A stretch of DNA of 64,000 nucleotides from Sulfurivirga caldicuralii. GTDB taxonomy: Bacteria > Pseudomonadota > Gammaproteobacteria > Thiomicrospirales > Thiomicrospiraceae. The position numbers were made by a program, and so were the translations under genes. The notes under the pieces were generated by a model. It did no database searches. It had not been told where the DNA came from and worked only from the letters and a program-made list of their open reading frames with translations. The stretch is taken from positions 455,029-519,028 of the forward strand of contig NZ_FSRE01000002.1 of NCBI RefSeq assembly GCF_900141795.1. The letters run 5' to 3'. The stretch's first letter is position 1, and every line of letters begins with the position of its first letter. This document shows, in pieces, positions 62,199 to 64,000 of this stretch.

Positions 62199-62678
62199 TC
62201 AGGCGCGAGTAGAGAGCAACAGGCCCTTCTCACCGCTTGTATCGGTTTCACGCGCCAGTTGGAGAGACTGCAGGTAGGCATCAATACGTTCGGCCCAGCG
62301 CAGCTGTTCTTCCGGTGGAATCTGGCGGATAAGCTCACCGGTCTGCATGTCACGCAGGGCAATGAACATGCGCTGGGTTTCCTTGTCGATTTCAAACGCG
62401 ATGCGTATATTGCGGCTGGCAAAGGCTTGGCGAGTGGATTCGGAAATTTCGTCAGGTCGCACCTGATGATCATGAGATCTGGAATCTGCCGACGCACGCG
62501 CCAGATCTGACAAGAACTCAGGAAGCGCTTGCTCGGATGAAGAACGGGCGGCGCCTTCAGCCAGATGGTTCGCTGCATCCGACAAGCCGGCAGAGTCCCC
62601 ACCCCTCTCTTTCTGAGGTACAAGGCGGCCAGGTTCTGAAGGATAAGAAACGGATGGTGTAATGCGTTCCGGCAGCAT
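62199..62678 (-). CDS. flaG: Flagellar protein FlaG
   Basis: FlaG-family filament-associated protein, 159 aa. The start at 62678 has an excellent AAAGGAGG 8 nt upstream; longer starts are implausible. The N-terminal half is disordered and Ser/Pro/Glu-rich; the C-terminal domain FEIDKETQRMFIALRDMQ and LIRQIPPEEQLRWAERIDAYL defines the family. Between flagellin and fliD, as in Vibrio/Pseudomonas clusters. Confidence 0.9.
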   Translation of the reverse strand: MLPERITPSVSYPSEPGRLVPQKERGGDSAGLSDAANHLAEGAARSSSEQALPEFLSDLARASADSRSHDHQVRPDEISESTRQAFASRNIRIAFEIDKETQRMFIALRDMQTGELIRQIPPEEQLRWAERIDAYLQSLQLARETDTSGEKGLLLSTRA

Positions 62679-62729
62679 ACGCCCCTCCTTTCTTATTGAT
62701 TTTAAGACTTTTTTCACCCGTGCGCCAAC

Positions 62730-62768
62730 AAAAAAAGCGGCCGTCATCACAAAGGATGAGGTGCCGCC
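62730..62768 (-). terminator. Terminator downstream of flagellin
   Basis: Minus strand GCGGC/GCCGC outer stem with an inner TCATC/GATGA stem, followed by a U7 run (62730-62736). It separates flagellin from flaG. Confidence 0.6.
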
Positions 62769-62861
62769 AACACACAAGGGAACTTTGCGCCGCTTTCCGG
62801 GCCCAGCCCTGGCTGTTTTGTCCCTTAAATTATCACACTATTCTGTTGTTATGTTTATGGA

Positions 62862-63692
62862 TTATTTAAGCAGCTGCACGACCTGCTGTGATTGCTGGTT
62901 TGCCTGTGACAGCATGGCCATGCCTGCCTGCTGCAGCACCTGAGTCCGTGCCAGGTTGGCCGATTCGCGAGCGAAGTCGGCATCCTGAATTCGGCTGCGA
63001 GACGCCTTGATGTTTTCATTGACGTTCTGCAGGTTGGTAATGGTATGTTCAAAGCGGTTCTGAATTGCACCCCACTGCGCGCGCACGAGATTCAGATAGG
63101 AAATATCGCGATCCATTCGGCTGAGCGTTTTCAGGGCACTGGCCTGAGTGGAGACATTTGCCCCGCCAAAGCTCATATTTGCATTGGCCGCCGCAATGGA
63201 AACCAGCGGAATCGAAATTTCATTAGCTTTGTCTGCCTCCCATCCCGCATGGATACTCAACCCAGCATTGGAACCATTCAGAAGTGCTATACCATTAAAC
63301 TTCAACGTCTGCCCAATCCGGCTGATCTCAATCTTCAACTGTGAAACTTCATATTGCGCATCCAAACGCTGTGCGGAAGTGTATGTATCGTTGGCCATCT
63401 GCACCGCAAGCTCACGAATGCGTTGCAGCATATTGACCACTTCCTCTACCGCACCATCCAGGGTCTGGACAACGCCGATACCATCCTGCGCATTGCGAAT
63501 GGCCATATCGGTACCGCGGATCTGGGAGTCCATCTTGGTAACGACAGCCTTGCCTGCGGCATCATCAGCAGTGTGGTTGATTCGGAGGCCCGATGTCAGG
63601 CGCTCCATGGAAACTTTCTGTGAACGAGAAACTACGTCCAGAAGACGAACGGCGTTTTCAGACGCCATATTGGTGTTGATGACCATAGCCAT
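62862..63692 (-). CDS. fliC: Flagellin
   Basis: Filament subunit, 276 aa from the ATG at 63692 (MAMVINTNM), with GGGAG upstream. Conserved N-terminal D0/D1 helices (VSMERLTSGLRINHTADDAAGKAV) and C-terminal helices (NLARTQVLQQAGMAMLSQANQQSQQVVQLLK in part), joined by a short variable centre, so a compact flagellin with little or no D2/D3. Preceded by a strong sigma-28 promoter. Only one flagellin gene is present in the window. Confidence 0.95.
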   Translation of the reverse strand: MAMVINTNMASENAVRLLDVVSRSQKVSMERLTSGLRINHTADDAAGKAVVTKMDSQIRGTDMAIRNAQDGIGVVQTLDGAVEEVVNMLQRIRELAVQMANDTYTSAQRLDAQYEVSQLKIEISRIGQTLKFNGIALLNGSNAGLSIHAGWEADKANEISIPLVSIAAANANMSFGGANVSTQASALKTLSRMDRDISYLNLVRAQWGAIQNRFEHTITNLQNVNENIKASRSRIQDADFARESANLARTQVLQQAGMAMLSQANQQSQQVVQLLK

Positions 63693-63764
63693 GATGATCT
63701 CTCCCTTGTGTGATTGCAAGTATTTATTTTTATTGAAGGTCGCTCTCCGTCGCCCTCACTTAGG

Positions 63765-63791
63765 TTATCGTCATCACACCGGGATTCTTTA
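63765..63791 (-). promoter_or_regulatory. Sigma-28 promoter of flagellin
   Basis: Minus strand TAAA (63788-63791), 15-bp spacer, GACGATAA (63765-63772), one base from the consensus TAAA-N15-GCCGATAA. It lies 73 bp before the ATG and should be used by the FliA encoded at 35866-36591. Confidence 0.85.
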
Positions 63792-63832
63792 GGACAATTT
63801 TGAGAAAAATGTTCACTTTTCGCAGAAAGGAA

Positions 63833-63855
63833 AAGCCCCCAAGGGCTGGGGGCTT
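63833..63855 (-). terminator. Rho-independent terminator of the second flaG-like gene
   Basis: AAGCCCCC/GGGGGCTT stem with 7-nt loop, then a T-rich tract on the minus strand. Confidence 0.75.
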
Positions 63856-63857
63856 GT

Positions 63858-64000
63858 TTAGGAGTGTTGATTAAGCAAGATGCCTGTAATGGCCTCGCGA
63901 ACTTCACCATCCCCATAATCACTCTGCTCCAGATAGCGCTGGATCATCTCCAGCCTGGCCAAAGCTTCTTCGCTTGGGATCTGGCGAATGACCTTGTTAT
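63858..64000 (-). CDS. C-terminal fragment of a second FlaG-like protein, 5' cut by window edge
   Basis: The last 46 codons of a minus-strand gene enter the window. They read KVIRQIPSEEALARLEMIQR, then an acidic YLEQSDYGDGEV and a Leu-rich end, stop at 63858. This matches the C-terminal domain of the FlaG at 62199-62678 (LIRQIPPEEQLRWAERIDAYL). Its own terminator follows, and then the flagellin promoter. The gene start is outside the window. Confidence 0.7.
   Translation of the reverse strand, partial: NKVIRQIPSEEALARLEMIQRYLEQSDYGDGEVREAITGILLNQHS

Overview
The window looks like a chromosomal segment of a flagellated gammaproteobacterium. The polar-flagellum regulatory set (FleQ/FlrA-type activator, FlrB/FlrC pair, FliA, FlhF, FlhG, CheZ), an RsxABCDGE-nth operon, a cobalamin-riboswitch btuB and an FNR regulator all fit that class. 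A sulfur-oxidising Thiomicrospira/Sulfurivirga-like relative is possible, but the species is not fixed by the sequence. No rRNA, tRNA, phage or CRISPR was seen.

Layout. 1-4113 (minus): 3'-truncated pepN, an orphan pal and fnr. Between fnr and pal lies an FNR box, a -10 and an intrinsic terminator that together could make a roughly 77-nt FNR-controlled small RNA. 4114-4837 is a 724-bp, locally A+T-rich gene-free gap with an inverted pair of consensus DnaA boxes. 4838-12762: a PfkB kinase fused to a Rieske domain, rlmB-rnr, an MltF-like lytic transglycosylase and thiI. 12918-22089: central-metabolism and housekeeping genes fbp, ppa, ppc, panD, a PilZ protein, mrp and metG. 22168-29024: rsxABCDGE-nth plus a DUF1841 gene, tightly overlapped. 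29071-31977: cobalamin riboswitch, btuB and a BtuF-like protein.

31996-64000 is an almost unbroken minus-strand flagellar/chemotaxis cluster. In transcription order it reads: a second flaG fragment, flagellin, flaG, fliD, fliS, a fliT-like gene, fleQ/flrA-like, flrB, flrC, fliE, fliF, fliG, fliH, fliI, fliJ, fliK, motA, motB, fliL, fliM, fliN, fliO, fliP, fliQ, fliR, flhB, flhA, flhF, flhG, fliA, cheY, cheZ, cheA, cheW. Recognisable promoters give the usual hierarchy: a near-perfect sigma-70 promoter before the fleQ-like master gene, sigma-54 sites before fliE, fliK, fliD and cheA, and sigma-28 sites before flagellin and (weaker) fliD.

The most unusual things seen are: (1) a dispersed short element with core AAAAAGTCGGGGACCCCC, in six copies, five of them inside genes, in both orientations; (2) two ~270-bp MITE-like elements with terminal inverted repeats; (3) the FNR-box/terminator cassette; (4) the kinase-Rieske fusion; (5) a FleQ homologue without its N-terminal domain and with the c-di-GMP LFRS motif degraded; (6) a heptanucleotide tandem repeat before cheZ; and (7) an intrinsic terminator embedded in the btuF signal-peptide codons.
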